Notes: generated from the letters alone by a model not told the origin. Positions 22,423 to 32,884 are shown, counted from the stretch's first letter. The stretch: DNA of 64,000 nucleotides from Gymnopus androsaceus JB14 (GCA_009733575.1 ML769639.1:1-64000); one strand, 5' to 3'. Numbers and translations: made by a program.

Positions 22423-23345
22423 TGGCTCCTGCTTCCGTTGATTTTCCAACAGGCCCCTGCACAAATACAGTCATCCTTACTGCTCTGGATATGGAGAGTG
22501 AAGATAGCTGCTTCACTTCTGGCCATATCATGGAAAGTCCCAGCTTGGACTTTGCTGCATCATTGCACACCGCCGCGCTTTGAGTAGCAGGCAGGTGGAG
22601 ACCCTTAGCAGGGAGTGTAGAGGTGGAAGCCAAATCAAAGAGATTCCAGATCCGAGTCCCTCCTAGTGATGAGGATCATGTTTTCCAACCACCAATGCAT
22701 TTCACAACCGCCTCGTATCATACATTGCTCAACCTCAACACTTATCAAGTTTCGGAGTGCCACAACCAAGCCACTGTCATAATCCGACCTCCCGTTCAGT
22801 ACTTCCGGGATCCTTCTGTCCCTATAACTTTGGCAGAATATGTGGCACAAACACATTTATTCTTTCAATATACATCTCCACGCTAGATAACTGCATCTGC
22901 TTTGGAGTTACAGTCCCTCATGGTATATTCAATCATGTAGGATTCGGACTTATCCTTAAAGCATTGCACTGTGAACTTAAAGGACTTGAGTGGATGCCTC
23001 CTCCTTTAGATGCTTTGAAAACACTCGATGAGCTATTGGAACCCAGTTCTGAAAGTGAAGGAAATATATCGTCCAGTGCTTCCATCTTTTGGTCTCTAAT
23101 CAAATGGCATCCTGCAGCACTACAAAGTTTGCTATCTCTCGCAGTTACCACTATTTGCCAGTATCTGTGGCTGTCGCAAGTACCTATCTTGCAATATTGC
23201 ACAATTTATTTGGGACCCAACGTAATTTCTGTGATTGTAAAATCTGTCAATGACCAATGCACTCAGAGTTTGGAGACTGTGACCACTGGTGATATCTTAT
23301 GGGCATGGCTGCTGAAGATATTTCTTTTATCCAGTGTTAGCCTTA
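22423..23345 (+). pseudogene. BAHD-like acyltransferase, N-terminal fragment (copy 2b)
   Basis: Starts at ATG 22423 (MAPASVDFPTGPCTNTVIL), aligning with copy 1. It has the same in-frame TGA before VAGRWRPLAG near 22,580. Further downstream it changes frame and reads TVPHGIFNHVG near 22,920-22,945. The HXXXD motif has become HGIFN, so the motif aspartate is replaced by asparagine. The copy stops after GDILWAWLLK near 23,320, where TTAAGG-rich sequence begins; the C-terminal exons are missing. Clearly inactive. Confidence 0.75.
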
Positions 23346-23455
23346 AGGCCTATGCCTTAATTAATGTAAGCCCTTAATTCATTCAGGGTATAAGACCTAA
23401 CTTCAAGACTGACCTTAAGAGCCTTAATTAAGAGTCTTAATTTGAAAGGACATGT
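23345..23455. repeat. CTTAAGG/CCTTAATTAAG-rich block
   Basis: Repeated palindromic words (CCTTAAGG-like, TTAATTAA) break off the acyltransferase fragment. The look is similar to other palindromic-word blocks in the window. No ends were identified. Confidence 0.5.
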
Positions 23456-23518
23456 GACTTCACAAGCAGCAGAAAGAGCATGAAGACAGAAAAGAGCCTA
23501 CCTCCAAGGGGGTGTAAA

Positions 23519-23576
23519 TTTTTTTTATTGCTATTTTCAAATATAATGGGTTTTTGGAAATAAAATTTTTTGAAAA
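23519..23576. repeat. Shared 40-bp sequence, also inverted at 56.4 kb
   Basis: A stretch beginning TTTATTGCTATTTTCAAATA and continuing into TAATGGGTTTTTGGAAA occurs here and, in reverse complement, at about 56,445-56,483. It is likely a piece of one repeat family; here it directly precedes a dead mariner-like transposase. Confidence 0.7.
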
Positions 23577-24719
23577 AGTTTTGCATATGTGATGACATCA
23601 GCCATAGGCGCTTGTTCCCTTTGCTCCTCATGATCATGGTCAATTGTCGAATTCCTGATGCCTTGAAACATATCGCCATCAAACTCTGGGATAGAGACTC
23701 TTTGAAACCACTAGGAAGGGATGAAATATTAGATATTTGTGATATGTCCAAGAAGACTTTATATCGTGCTTGGTGCAGACAGTGTCTTACTGGAAATGTA
23801 GTGAAAGCAGCAGCAATTGGTCGCGGGCAGCCTAGTCTAGCAAATGAAGTAGACTCCAGCTATCTTCTGAGTCTAGCACAACATATACCAACCTAATTCC
23901 TTGATGAATATCAAAAACAACTCGCACAACACAGATATGTCCTTCTTTTGCTTCCAACAATCCATTGCGCTTTCAAAAGAGCTGGACTCAGTGTAAAACA
24001 AGTTCAGAAATTAGCTTCTGAGCGCAGCCCTCAGAAATGCACTGATTTCATCCATCAAATCTCTTTCTATCCTCCAAACTATCTTGTCTCTGTCAATGAA
24101 GTTTCAAAGGATAACAGGACTTATGCCAGACTCTGGGGAAGGGCTGAAAAAGGAAAGTGTGTTGAGGTGCAGGCACCCTTTGTTCGAGGTTGGAGATTGT
24201 CAATGCTGGCTGGATTGGCATTGGACAAGGGAATCATAGCTTCTATGGTTGTTGAAGGATCATTCAATCATGATCTCTTTGTCCAGTTTCTTCGGGAAGA
24301 CTTGGTATGTTTCCTCTATCATTATTTTGCTATGTAATGCTGATTTTTCTATGAAGCTTCCGATGATGAACCCATATCCTGCACCTTGCAGCGTGATTAT
24401 CATTGAAAATGCTCGTATACACCATTCCAAAGAAGTTCTCGACCTTGTAGAGGAGTTTGGCAAGTCCTTTACCCTTTTTTAGTGCGTGTGTGCAATTGTT
24501 GATGCTGCTTATTAGGCTGTCGGATTGAATATCTCTCTCCATATTCACTGGATTTCCAACCCATTAAGCTTGCATTCTCCACAGTCAAGGCTCACCTCCA
24601 ATGTATTGGTCTTGGCTTCTTCAGTGTTGAGAATATTTTCTACGAGCTTTATGATGCATGTTGTGTCATTACACCAGAAATGACCTGGGTTTTTTGGTGT
24701 CACTGTGGTTACTTATAGT
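23570..24719 (+). pseudogene. IS630/mariner-like DDE transposase with all catalytic residues replaced
   Basis: N-terminal helix-turn-helix region (about 23,640-23,890), then a stop (HIPT followed by TAA at 23,894) and a continuation in the same frame. Catalytic motifs are recognisable but altered compared with the family pattern: SVNEVSKDNRTYAR (N for the first D, about 24,095), IIIENARIHHS (E for the second D, about 24,400) and SPYSLDFQPIKLAFS (K for the catalytic E, about 24,545). A short intron lies near 24,306-24,358 and another near 24,460-24,515. It ends near 24,719 at a TAG. No terminal repeats were recognised. Confidence 0.7.
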
Positions 24720-24932
24720 TCACTAGTTTCATATGGTGCAGATAAACGTTGCAATGTTTGAACATTTGATAAATGGAGCTATGCATACAACAACAAAAGT
24801 GGTGATACTATCGAAAACAGAATTGAATACACAGTGATTGATAGCAGGAGTGAGAAGACAGAAAGGCATGCAAGTAGCAAAGTTTTCAAAACCATGAGAG
24901 TGCAAAAGAAGTCAGTCCAAGCCCCGAGTCCA

Positions 24933-25219
24933 TCATTGAGCAGCATCTAGAATGCTTCCAAGCTCACCCAGTTTCAGCTTCACTGTATCCATAAGATCAG
25001 CTTCTTTGTAGAAGCGCAAGGTATAGGGGCCAGTAATCTTTACTGCATCCAGCTTTGAGAAAATTTTGTCCAATAAGTCATATTTGGTGCAAAAGTCATG
25101 GAGAGGTAGTCGAGCATGCAATGGAAGTGGATTGTTGGTCTCAATAGCATGGAGAGGTGGTCGGGGAATAATATCATGGAGTCCAGCTAGGTTTACCAGC
25201 CTAAGCTTCTACAGGCCTG
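24933..25219 (-). pseudogene. C-terminal fragment of an uncharacterised fungal protein
   Basis: One exon with a 3'-splice-like GCCTGTAG before KLRLVNLAGLHDIIP (25,219), then LPLHDFCTKYDLLDKIFSKL and VKITGPYTLRFYKEADL, and a stop at 24933. The region has the feel of a small helical (SAM-like) domain found at the C-terminus of multi-copy fungal proteins. No upstream exons were identified; it lies just downstream of the KDZ gene on the same strand. Confidence 0.4.
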
Positions 25220-25516
25220 CAACAGAAGGGTTAATTCCCCTTTGACCTACATGCAGCAGGAAGGGGAAAAGACCTCACTGCCAAAGGCAGGCTCTTAGGT
25301 TACTTAACCTTAAGCTTCTAATGGAGTCACACAGGTTGGTGCCAAAATAAAATGGCAAGAGCAAGATTAGAACAATTACACTCATATTATTATTAGTGCG
25401 TAAAGTCACTCATACCTCTTAGCCATAGTACCATAATAAAGTGGAGCATGAAACAAAATACATAACACTTATTTATCCAATATAAGTGGTGAATATGAAA
25501 ATGAGACAAATGAAAT

Positions 25517-28500
25517 CTATGCCCAGCCTAAATCCTCTGGCTCATCACCATTGCCATCCCCTGCTTTGTAATAGTCCTTGCCCGGCTCTGTTTCCATGTC
25601 CGTTCTAATACCATCTCTATCCTCTCCAAGCATATCCTCTCCCTCCTCGTCCTCCTCATCCTCATCCTCCAGTAAATATTCATCTACGCCCTCAACACCA
25701 ACCACCATTCCGAGCTCCGCTCTTGAAAGTTTTTCCTCCTCTGTCTCCGGGTGCTCTCCATCAAGTGGGTGCTTCCATAGACCAATGCAACTTGCCAGTA
25801 ACCCTTTCTGTAGTGCACTCTGCCTGTCTGCATAAGCACCAAGGCCTTCACTCAGTGCTGCATCCTCGACAACTTGTTGCCCCTTCAACTCAATCCACCA
25901 CTGACTTCTCCACTTGTAATATGCTGCAGTTCTCCACATCTCTTCCCACACCAGCTGGACCTCCTCTGCTGTACAATGCATCCATGCCCTACTGCGACCC
26001 CACTCTGCCCGAAGAAGATTATTCCCATTATCAGCGCCATCCTCCATATTGATCTTCTGTGTTGTCCAGATCCATGAAAGCACCCGCCTAGACTCCCCAG
26101 TACCATCTCGTCGTTCCCAAAGGTCCATCCTCAAGTCCGAATCAGCCTCCTCCATCTCATCCATGACCTTCAATGTTGGTTTTTTCTTTCCTTTGCCCTT
26201 TCGCTCTGACTCCACCTCATTCTCCTTCCTTTTCCCTTTCATCTTCGAGTTACCTGTTCCACCCCCCTCTCCCTCCACGCTTCTTCCCTCCGTCTCCTCC
26301 ACTGGCAAGCCCTCCATACCAGGTTCCTCCTTGATTGTTCCCCAACAACCCAATCTTATCCTTAATCTCTCTGGATTGCTGTATGCATGCACATCCCCAT
26401 TATTCAGCACTCGGAACTGCTTTTCCCAATCTCCTGCCCCCCTCAAGATGAACAAAGCGTCCCTATTATGAAGGTACTTTAGACCAAAATCCTTGGCTCA
26501 CTTGTTTACTCTATTGATGACCTCTCTTGACCTCCCCAACTCTCTTTGACCCTGAATGTGGGTGTTCTTGAAAAGAATCATCTGACTCTTGACATGGAGG
26601 GTGTGTTAAACTCGGTCTAACAAGTCAAAACACCTTGCTTCCCAAAAATGTTCCTCCATCAACGCCAACCCAGGGTCGCACACAGAGTCTCGCGAGGTCA
26701 ACTCGATTGCAGAAGGGAGCCAAAGCTTGAGTTCTTCCTGCTTTGTCTCCTCTCCATGAAATACAGGCTCCTCTCGGCTTGTCAGATACTGTAAAAGACC
26801 TGGCATGTACACAGAGCGGAGCTCCTCATAGCTGCGCAGATTGCGAGACACAACCGTTCTCCGTTTGAGAATAGCATTAGATTGGACCATTGTCTTGAGC
26901 AACTTTTCGAATTTTTTGAGTTCTGAATATAGGCTCTCTCTGAAGTATCATTCTTGTTACCCATACAGTTAAATCAAAAAAACTCTGGCTTACTGAGCAT
27001 CTTCCAACTCTAAGCCCATCAAAATAAACTTGACTGGCCCAATTTTGTGCTTCGCCGGTCCTTTGCATGCTTCGGCATCTGCTGTGGTAAGCTCCTCCTC
27101 AACCTGAGCCTGGGAGAAAGCTGTAAAAAGAGTGTCGCTAAGCTTCTTTAGTTTGTACCATTGATGCATTACTTACATTCCTCCTCGATTGCAAATGGAT
27201 TAATAATGCTGGGGTCTTCCCTCGGATGGACTTCCTGCTCCCAACGTGCACATACTGCTTCCCAATCCTCAAGCAGCTGGTCATGCTCAAGGCTTGCAGT
27301 GAAGCCATGGTGCGCTTCTTCTTGCCTATTGCGGTCCTTTACGGCCTCTCTGTATCATTCCCAAAGTGTACCACCTGGAAACACCAATATGAAAATTTCC
27401 ATGAAGGGATTGAAGTATTGAAGAAATGTACCCATTGATCTGTACTTCTCCCAGTTGTGATAGCCAAAATGTGCCTCAATCGTGTCCCTATATGTACCCG
27501 GGCCCATGGTTTTTGTTGAGTTCCCCAAAGGATTATGAAGGCCCCATAGACACTCCATTGCCTCAAAATCCATCATCCCAACCCAACATGCCATGTTACA
27601 CAATTACTGCTTGTGATTCTTCATTTTGTGAGCCAGCTCATGGAACTTCCCTATAACAGGCAGTCCAATCAAGGTCAGGCTTAAGCTGCTCTGGCCAGTG
27701 TTCCTTGATTCATTCAAAGAGATTTTGAAACCATTGGCAAGCGATGTCATAGCCAATGATGCAGAGGAGAATTCCTAGGAAGTGTTGCAAAGCAGAGCCA
27801 AAAACAAAGTCCATGTTTGCATAACTAGATGTGATTTTTGTAAATTAGTGCTCCATCATGCCGAATAGATCTTACCGTTCACCCTTTTGTAGATTCCCCA
27901 CCCCATTTGCGAGAAACATTTCGCCTCAAGCACATCCGACAGCTCCAACTCCAGTATAACGTAGTCCTCTTGAAAATTTTGTCAATTGTTGAGAAATTGC
28001 CATAAATCCGACGCATTGACTAATCTAAAGCAATTTTTCAGTCCTGGCACCTCGTCACAAGTCAAAGAACAGAAGACTTACATCTGCTTCATCCACGCAA
28101 GAAAGGATGTATTTTTTGTATGGTACGTGTTTGACAAAATATCCCTGTCCATCACAGAGCCCAGGATCCCTTGAGTGTGATGAGACAAGTTGCTCCTTCA
28201 AGCGGAAATTTGCATCCATGGCAAGGCGAATGGCGTAAAGCCATAAATTCCTGTTGTTGGCTTCCCAATTGTTGGGCAAATTTATGCCAGGATGCAGACA
28301 CGACGGACAGGCCACCACAAGCTCACCATCTTTCGTACCTGCTACTCCTGTAGGGTCATGCCCTCGACCACATTGCTTCAGCAGCTTCAAATGACGCCAC
28401 TGAAGTTGCATTTGGATAAGTTGCTGATACCTCCATACCATTTTCCTCTGTCCCGTTACATCTGTAGCATGCACTAGTGCACGATAGAGGTCATACATTG

Positions 28501-29504
28501 ATGCCTTGGTCATCAAAACAAGATGATGAAGGTGTTCAAGATATGAAAAGGTGGCCACAGTTGTGATCCGACCATTTACCTGGGTGGCAGGGTATAATCC
28601 ATGGTGCAAGAGCTGAATATGATGAGGGATCTTTTTTCTGCAATTGCAGAAGTTCAGCTTCACCTCGTGAATGCCGTTCCAATGAAATATCCGGAGTTTG
28701 CAATGACATATGGTGGGCTTCGGACAGACTCGGGAAGAATGATTCAATTGTACTACTAGACCAAGATCTTTGAGAGTAGCGCGCTTGAAAAAGCCCCCTT
28801 CCCACTTCTATGTACCAGTTGTTAGCCATATCAACGAACCTGAAAAGAATACTGCAAAAAATGTGCTTACCTCAATCCTGTGGAATGGATCTTGCGAATG
28901 CCTAGCAACACAACACCACTGGCACACCAAATCACCATAGAAGCAATCCTTGCAGTGAAAGATGTGCTCTCCTAGTGCAGTATCACGATTTCTGCTCCGG
29001 CAGTCTGGGCACATTGATTGCCCGATTGAGTCCCCTCTACCTTCCCATCTCAAGAGCTCATCCAGATAGAGATCCTGGCAGTTACCGCACCAGTATTGGT
29101 GCGGCCGGAGCTTTGCAGGGAGTCAGAACATGACCAGACAAGCGAAAGAAAGAAAAACACACTGCACGCAACAATTTCTTTGGCTTTTTTTCCTGTGACT
29201 GAAGACTCAGAGGCTGAGGCAATTCATCTACTATTAGATCCATATCCACCGCCTGGTCGAATTCCTCAGAAGTCACGTCTAAACCAACATCATTTTGGTC
29301 CTCAGGCTCCCAGACCTGCCGGCGAGTCCAAGTAGTGGTCCTGTGCTTTTGAGGGGAGAGCGGTACAGTGCAAGTATTTCCCCGGGTATCCAGGCCCACT
29401 TCTCTGGAAGAAATTTCGAAGAAGTTGTCCTCGTTGTTCCTATTGGGACCCAATGGTATGAAATCCTGTGTGGCAGTGGTGCATTGCCGTTTAAAGGGTT
29501 GCAT
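25517..29504 (-). pseudogene. KDZ transposase with N-terminal CxC2-like cysteine cluster, decayed
   Basis: Kyakuja-Dileera-Zisupton DNA transposase. The start at 29504 opens MQPFKRQCTTATQDF. A clean intron joins KKLLRA to RPHQYWCGNC (about 29,110-29,165). A cysteine cluster follows (WCGNCQDLY, MCPDCRSRN, CKDCFYG, CQWCC; about 28,880-29,100), then a region with CNCRKK. The catalytic region has CPSCLHPGINLPNNW (about 28,265-28,310), GVGNLQKGE (about 27,880), DFVFGSALQ and YDIACQWFQNL (about 27,720-27,810), and MGPGTYRDTIEAHFGYHNW (about 27,450-27,507). C-terminal parts include VYMPGLLQYL (about 26,790) and an acidic tail to 25517. Several in-frame stops (for example before GEMFLANG and after QNLFE) and frame changes show it is inactive. 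Confidence 0.85.
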
Positions 29505-29699
29505 TGGATAAAATTCCAAGGAATGTTGTAGGCAAAGGAGCGTAAGGGAACGACCAAAAGGTTCCAATCAATATTAAACCCAAGAAAAGGAGGCAAGGAA
29601 CGTAAGGGAGCGGTTGAAGATTCATAAATGAACTTTAGGCGCCGCTCTACTCTATTGCCTAGACTTATTGACTTAATTATTTATATTACTTGATTATTT

Positions 29700-29800
29700 C
29701 TATTGCCTATCCAAGCTGTTGTAGCTTAGCTGGTAAAGCATGTGAATTTGTGAATATGAGTTGATGGTTCGATTCCAAGTGAGGTCTTGTTCCTTTTTGG
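29700..29800 (+). ncRNA. tRNA-like sequence with strong A and B boxes
   Basis: TAGCTTAGCTGG at about 29,726 is a perfect A-box match and GGTTCGATTCC at about 29,765 a perfect B box, 40 bp apart as in a tRNA. The D arm pairs (GCTT with AAGC), but the anticodon stem and the acceptor ends do not, so it is more likely a SINE head or tRNA pseudogene than a working tRNA. Confidence 0.4.
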
Positions 29801-29947
29801 CGCTCGGTCTCTTTTCCTACCTCGATGTTGCTAGCTGTTCAACAATTAGCAATTTCCCCTTAACATTGTAACTTTCTTAATGCTTTCCGGGAAAGTTTTT
29901 ACATCTTCTCGACACATACAGAATGAATCCATGTTCAACACACAGTT

Positions 29948-31797
29948 CTAAACTAAGCATGCTCTCGCAATGAGCAGGAGGTCATCTAGGTCTGATTTCA
30001 TGTCCCGCAATTCACCAACCTCGCGAGCTACTGCCACTCGGATTTGGGCCAACCGGGTTATCTGGGTTGAAAGGACATCCATTTGGTCATCCAGCCTTTG
30101 TATTTTGTCTGACATCTCTCGTCCTCTCTTCTCCACAACTTCAGCCCTTTCTATGACTTGAGCCTCAGTGAAAGTGGGCTCAGCATCGATGTTCTGCCTA
30201 GCAAACTCACTGCAACGCATCACTGTCAAGTAGGTTTCCACCTGTAGCAGGAACTTTAATAGATTAATAAGGATAAGTTGTCGTCAGTCTATTCTATTAA
30301 ATAGTGACATGCTGTTGTCAGGCCAAAACCCAGTCAGTAGCACTAAGCAATGTTTTGGTCAGATCTGGTTAGGGTTAGCACTTGTGCTAACCCTAACATA
30401 GAGCTTGTGCTAACCCTAACATAAAGATCTGATCAAAACATTGCCAAACTATGGGTTAGCATTGGTTAGGGGTTAGGGGGTTAGGGTTTAGGGGTTGAGG
30501 ATGATATGGGGTGTGGGTAGGGTTCTAAAGTGCGGTGCAGTTCGGTTTTGAGAGCCATTTTTAGACAACCGGAAACTGCACCGGTGCTAAAAATACTCAA
30601 TTTTGGCAAACCTTGCACTGCACTGCAGTTCTAAGTTGCACCGGTGCAAGTTCAGTGCAGTTATGCGGTTTGCACCGGTTCTGCAGCTAATCAGTGCAAA
30701 CTGGTGCAGAACCGGTTCAAACTGCAGTTCCAGTAGCTTCAAAAATTAACAACTTGTATATTTACTACAAGAATATATTAAAGAGGTCATTCCAGTAAGT
30801 AAAGGTTGCTACTAATATTGATACTAGTATTTGGTAGCAATATTCATCAGTACTTAGTGAGCATAAGTGACTGTAACTTGTAGGTATTAGTATTAATATA
30901 TGCTCATAAGTACTCACTGTATACTACTACTGGTTGGTAAGTATTGGTATTAATATAAGTATGCTCATAAGTACTTACTGTATACTACTACTAGTTAGTA
31001 AGTAATCACTGTAAGTAAGTATTGCAACAGTAAGCATGGAAACTCAAGTAAAATACCTACTATAGTACTGATAAGTACTGTAAGTAAACACTGTAAGTAA
31101 ATACTTACCATACTACAAGTATATACACACTTACTTAGTAAGGAAAAATGCACCAGTGCACCACCGGTTTGCACCGGTTTTTATCGGTTATTTGAATTTT
31201 CAAATTCTAGAAAACCGAGAACTGCACTGCAGTGCAACCACTGCACCGGTGCAATGTTTTTTTATCTGCACCGCAGTTCAGTGCAGTGCAGTTGGCGGTT
31301 TTTAAGCGGTTAATGAACCGCACTTTTAAACCCTAGGTGTGGGGGCTTGCCCCCACTGTTAAAATATACAGGGTTAGGGTTAGGATAATTAGGATATAGG
31401 GGTGAAATAAGGTTATGGTTGGATAGCCATCACTACCACGGGGCAGGGGGGGGGTGTCAGTTTTCTCCCACGGGCCCTAGTTCAGCCGCTACAGCCATTT
31501 CAAGTTTTAATCACATGGTCTACATGATAGGTTGTCGTGTTTAATTAATTAGACCTACGTAGTTCAATTTGGCATGCAGGATAGCTTCTCGCTATTTAAT
31601 AGAATAGACTGATGACAACTTATCGTTATTTAATCTATTAAAATTACAATATCAGCTGAGGTTTCCATAATCAGTAAGTCTTTTTCCTTTCAATGGGCAC
31701 TCACGTTGAACGGAAGCCCATGTAGCAGTATCTAGGTGATCAATGGATGTATCATGTCCTTTGTAGTCCTCCCAAGCAACATCGGTGAGGTAGAAAT
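29948..31797 (-). CDS. Small coiled-coil protein, family member A
   Basis: Unknown function. Exon 2 (30,241-29,948) has PTFTEAQVIERAEVVEKR, a heptad-rich coiled coil (KIQRLDDQMDVLSTQITRL), then DLDDLLLIA near the end. Exon 1 (about 31,797-31,705) ends with DTATWASVQ followed by GTGAGT; the exon-2 acceptor is CTGCTACAG at about 30,242. Two paralogues in this window share DTxTWAxxQ, an intron at that point, and PTFxxxQV plus coiled coil. The intron here is about 1.46 kb because two nested transposons occupy it. The phase across the junction does not fit simply, so an extra exon or a break is possible. Upstream exons may include the frame 32,083-31,802. Confidence 0.5.
30345..30446. repeat. Long hairpin with telomere-like GGTTAGGGTTAGCAC arms
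   Basis: GCAATGTTTTGGTCAGATC followed by TTAGGGTTAGCAC is mirrored by GTGCTAACCCTAA and GATCTGATCAAAACATTGC. The AACCCTAAC part occurs twice on the right arm. Further TTAGGG-like words lie at 30,450-30,505 and 31,370-31,385. Confidence 0.85.
30518..31335. mobile_element. Non-autonomous hAT-like element with 8-bp duplication
   Basis: Ends TAGGGTT-C/T-T/A-AAAGTGCGGT are inverted over 19 bp (two mismatches). The 8-bp GGTGTGGG is present immediately before 30,518 and immediately after 31,335. An 8-bp target duplication and a TAGGG terminus are typical of the hAT superfamily. The 818-bp interior has no gene. Its flanks are full of TGCACCGGTGCA and GCACTGCAGTGC palindromic words, and its AT-rich centre (30,780-31,130) of AGTACTTA-type words. 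Confidence 0.85.
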
Positions 31798-31801
31798 CTT
31801 G

Positions 31802-32083
31802 CTATATGTTGTTCAACACTTTTGTGCAGCGCAATCTCTCATCAATCTCCTTGTTGATGTCCATAGCAGGCCCACCCCAAGCCTTGTTATGGCTTTTAGC
31901 AGCCCAATCCGTCACATTTCCCTCCCGCTTCTTCCAACCATCACTCTCCTTTGATTCCTCCCATCCCATGGACCATTGCTCTTGCATTTTTTTCCAGGAC
32001 AGATTGGGAAACTCTTCACTGGTGCCAATGAGAATTTTGGTCACCTCTTCCATCTCCGCTTCGCATTCATGGTAATCCATCAT
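31802..32083 (-). CDS. Hypothetical frame, possible 5' exon of coiled-coil member A
   Basis: A 93-codon frame on the minus strand, rich in Glu, Lys and Trp (for example NLSWKKMQEQWSMGWEESKE). No family is recognised. It lies just upstream of the DTATWASVQ exon of member A and may belong to the same transcript, or be the end of another fragment. Confidence 0.3.
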   Translation of the reverse strand: MMDYHECEAEMEEVTKILIGTSEEFPNLSWKKMQEQWSMGWEESKESDGWKKREGNVTDWAAKSHNKAWGGPAMDINKEIDERLRCTKVLNNI

Positions 32084-32188
32084 TGTTGAAGGATGAAGAA
32101 GTCTGAATAATACTGCAAACTTGTGCAGTGTCTGTGTCTATCCATATTGAAATTGCATTGCCTTCAGGCAAAGGGTAAATCTACTTCA

Positions 32189-32738
32189 CTAGACATGCGC
32201 GAGAGTAGCTAGATCCATCAACCTCTGTGCAGTCTCCTGAAGACGAGACCTCTTCTCTTCCAGCCTCTGTTTCCTCTGACGAGCTTCCTTGTACTGGCTC
32301 TGCAGTTGAGCCATCTCGTCCTCTGCATCTTCTAACTCGCGCAAGTTTTCCTCCACCTTGGTATTGATGACCTCCTTTCTTTCAGCTACTTGTTTAGCGT
32401 TAAAGGTTGGGAGCCCACTACCTCGCTCCTGAGCTCGCTCACTGCACAGATAATCTGTTGTGCATGCATCAATATCATCACAAAAGCAAGAGACGTTACT
32501 TGGGTTGCACTCGAGACCATCCAGGGGTTTTCAGATGTTCCAGGTGGTCACTCTCGACCAGCCCAAAATCACTACAAAGCTCGTGATGAGTTGACAAGCC
32601 CCAGCCAGTTGGTGATGGCAGACCCCAGCTTCCAGCTTGTGATGCTCCCCAGGATTGCCAAGTTGAGTTGGTTGTTTCAGTTGATGTAGCCGGCGGGCTT
32701 CCAGCCAGCCAAGTAGCGTTGGTGGTGTCTGAGGACAT
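32189..32738 (-). CDS. Small coiled-coil protein, family member B
   Basis: Paralogue of the proteins at 29.9 and 47.0 kb; function unknown. Start at ATG 32738 (MSSDTTNATWLAGSPPATST). Exon 1 is Ser/Thr/Trp rich and ends KTPGWSRVQP, followed by a GTAACG donor near 32,497. Using the acceptor CTGTGCAG near 32,447, exon 2 reads ERAQERGSGLPTFNAKQVAE in frame. A long, highly charged coiled coil follows, and the frame ends with LMDLATLAHV and a stop at 32189. The PTFNAKQV motif and the LxDLxxxA ending match the other members. No stop within the reading, so it may be intact. Confidence 0.55.
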
Positions 32739-32884
32739 GGTTGCTCAAATTCAAATAAAAATATCCGATTTTTCCGAACCAAATTTGCCACCCTGCAGTC
32801 ATCCGGGTCCCTTATCCAGTAACACAAGATTCGCCCACAAATCTCCACCCTCATCCAAACTCCCATGTCGTCACAAGGTAAATC

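Larger units (their letters stand above)
30255..31642. mobile_element. Outer TIR element inside an intron
   Basis: Terminal inverted repeats of about 50 bp (30,255-30,304 and 31,592-31,642), outward sequence TTTAATAGATTAA and inner parts around GTCTATTCTATTAAATAG, with only a few differences. No coding sequence. The core holds telomere-like TTAGGG words and a nested hAT-like element. Without the nested insertion it would be about 560 bp. No target duplication is obvious. Confidence 0.85.

Noticed and set aside
25578..26471. Ser/Pro-rich open frames on the plus strand opposite the KDZ tail
   Set aside because: They are antisense to the acidic C-terminal tail of the KDZ transposase, whose Glu/Asp codons read as Ser and Pro on the other strand.
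29700..29800. Functional tRNA gene
   Set aside because: A and B boxes are present but the anticodon and acceptor stems do not pair.
30450..30505. True telomere or chromosome end
   Set aside because: TTAGGG words are few and degenerate, occur in both orientations and lie inside a transposon within an intron.
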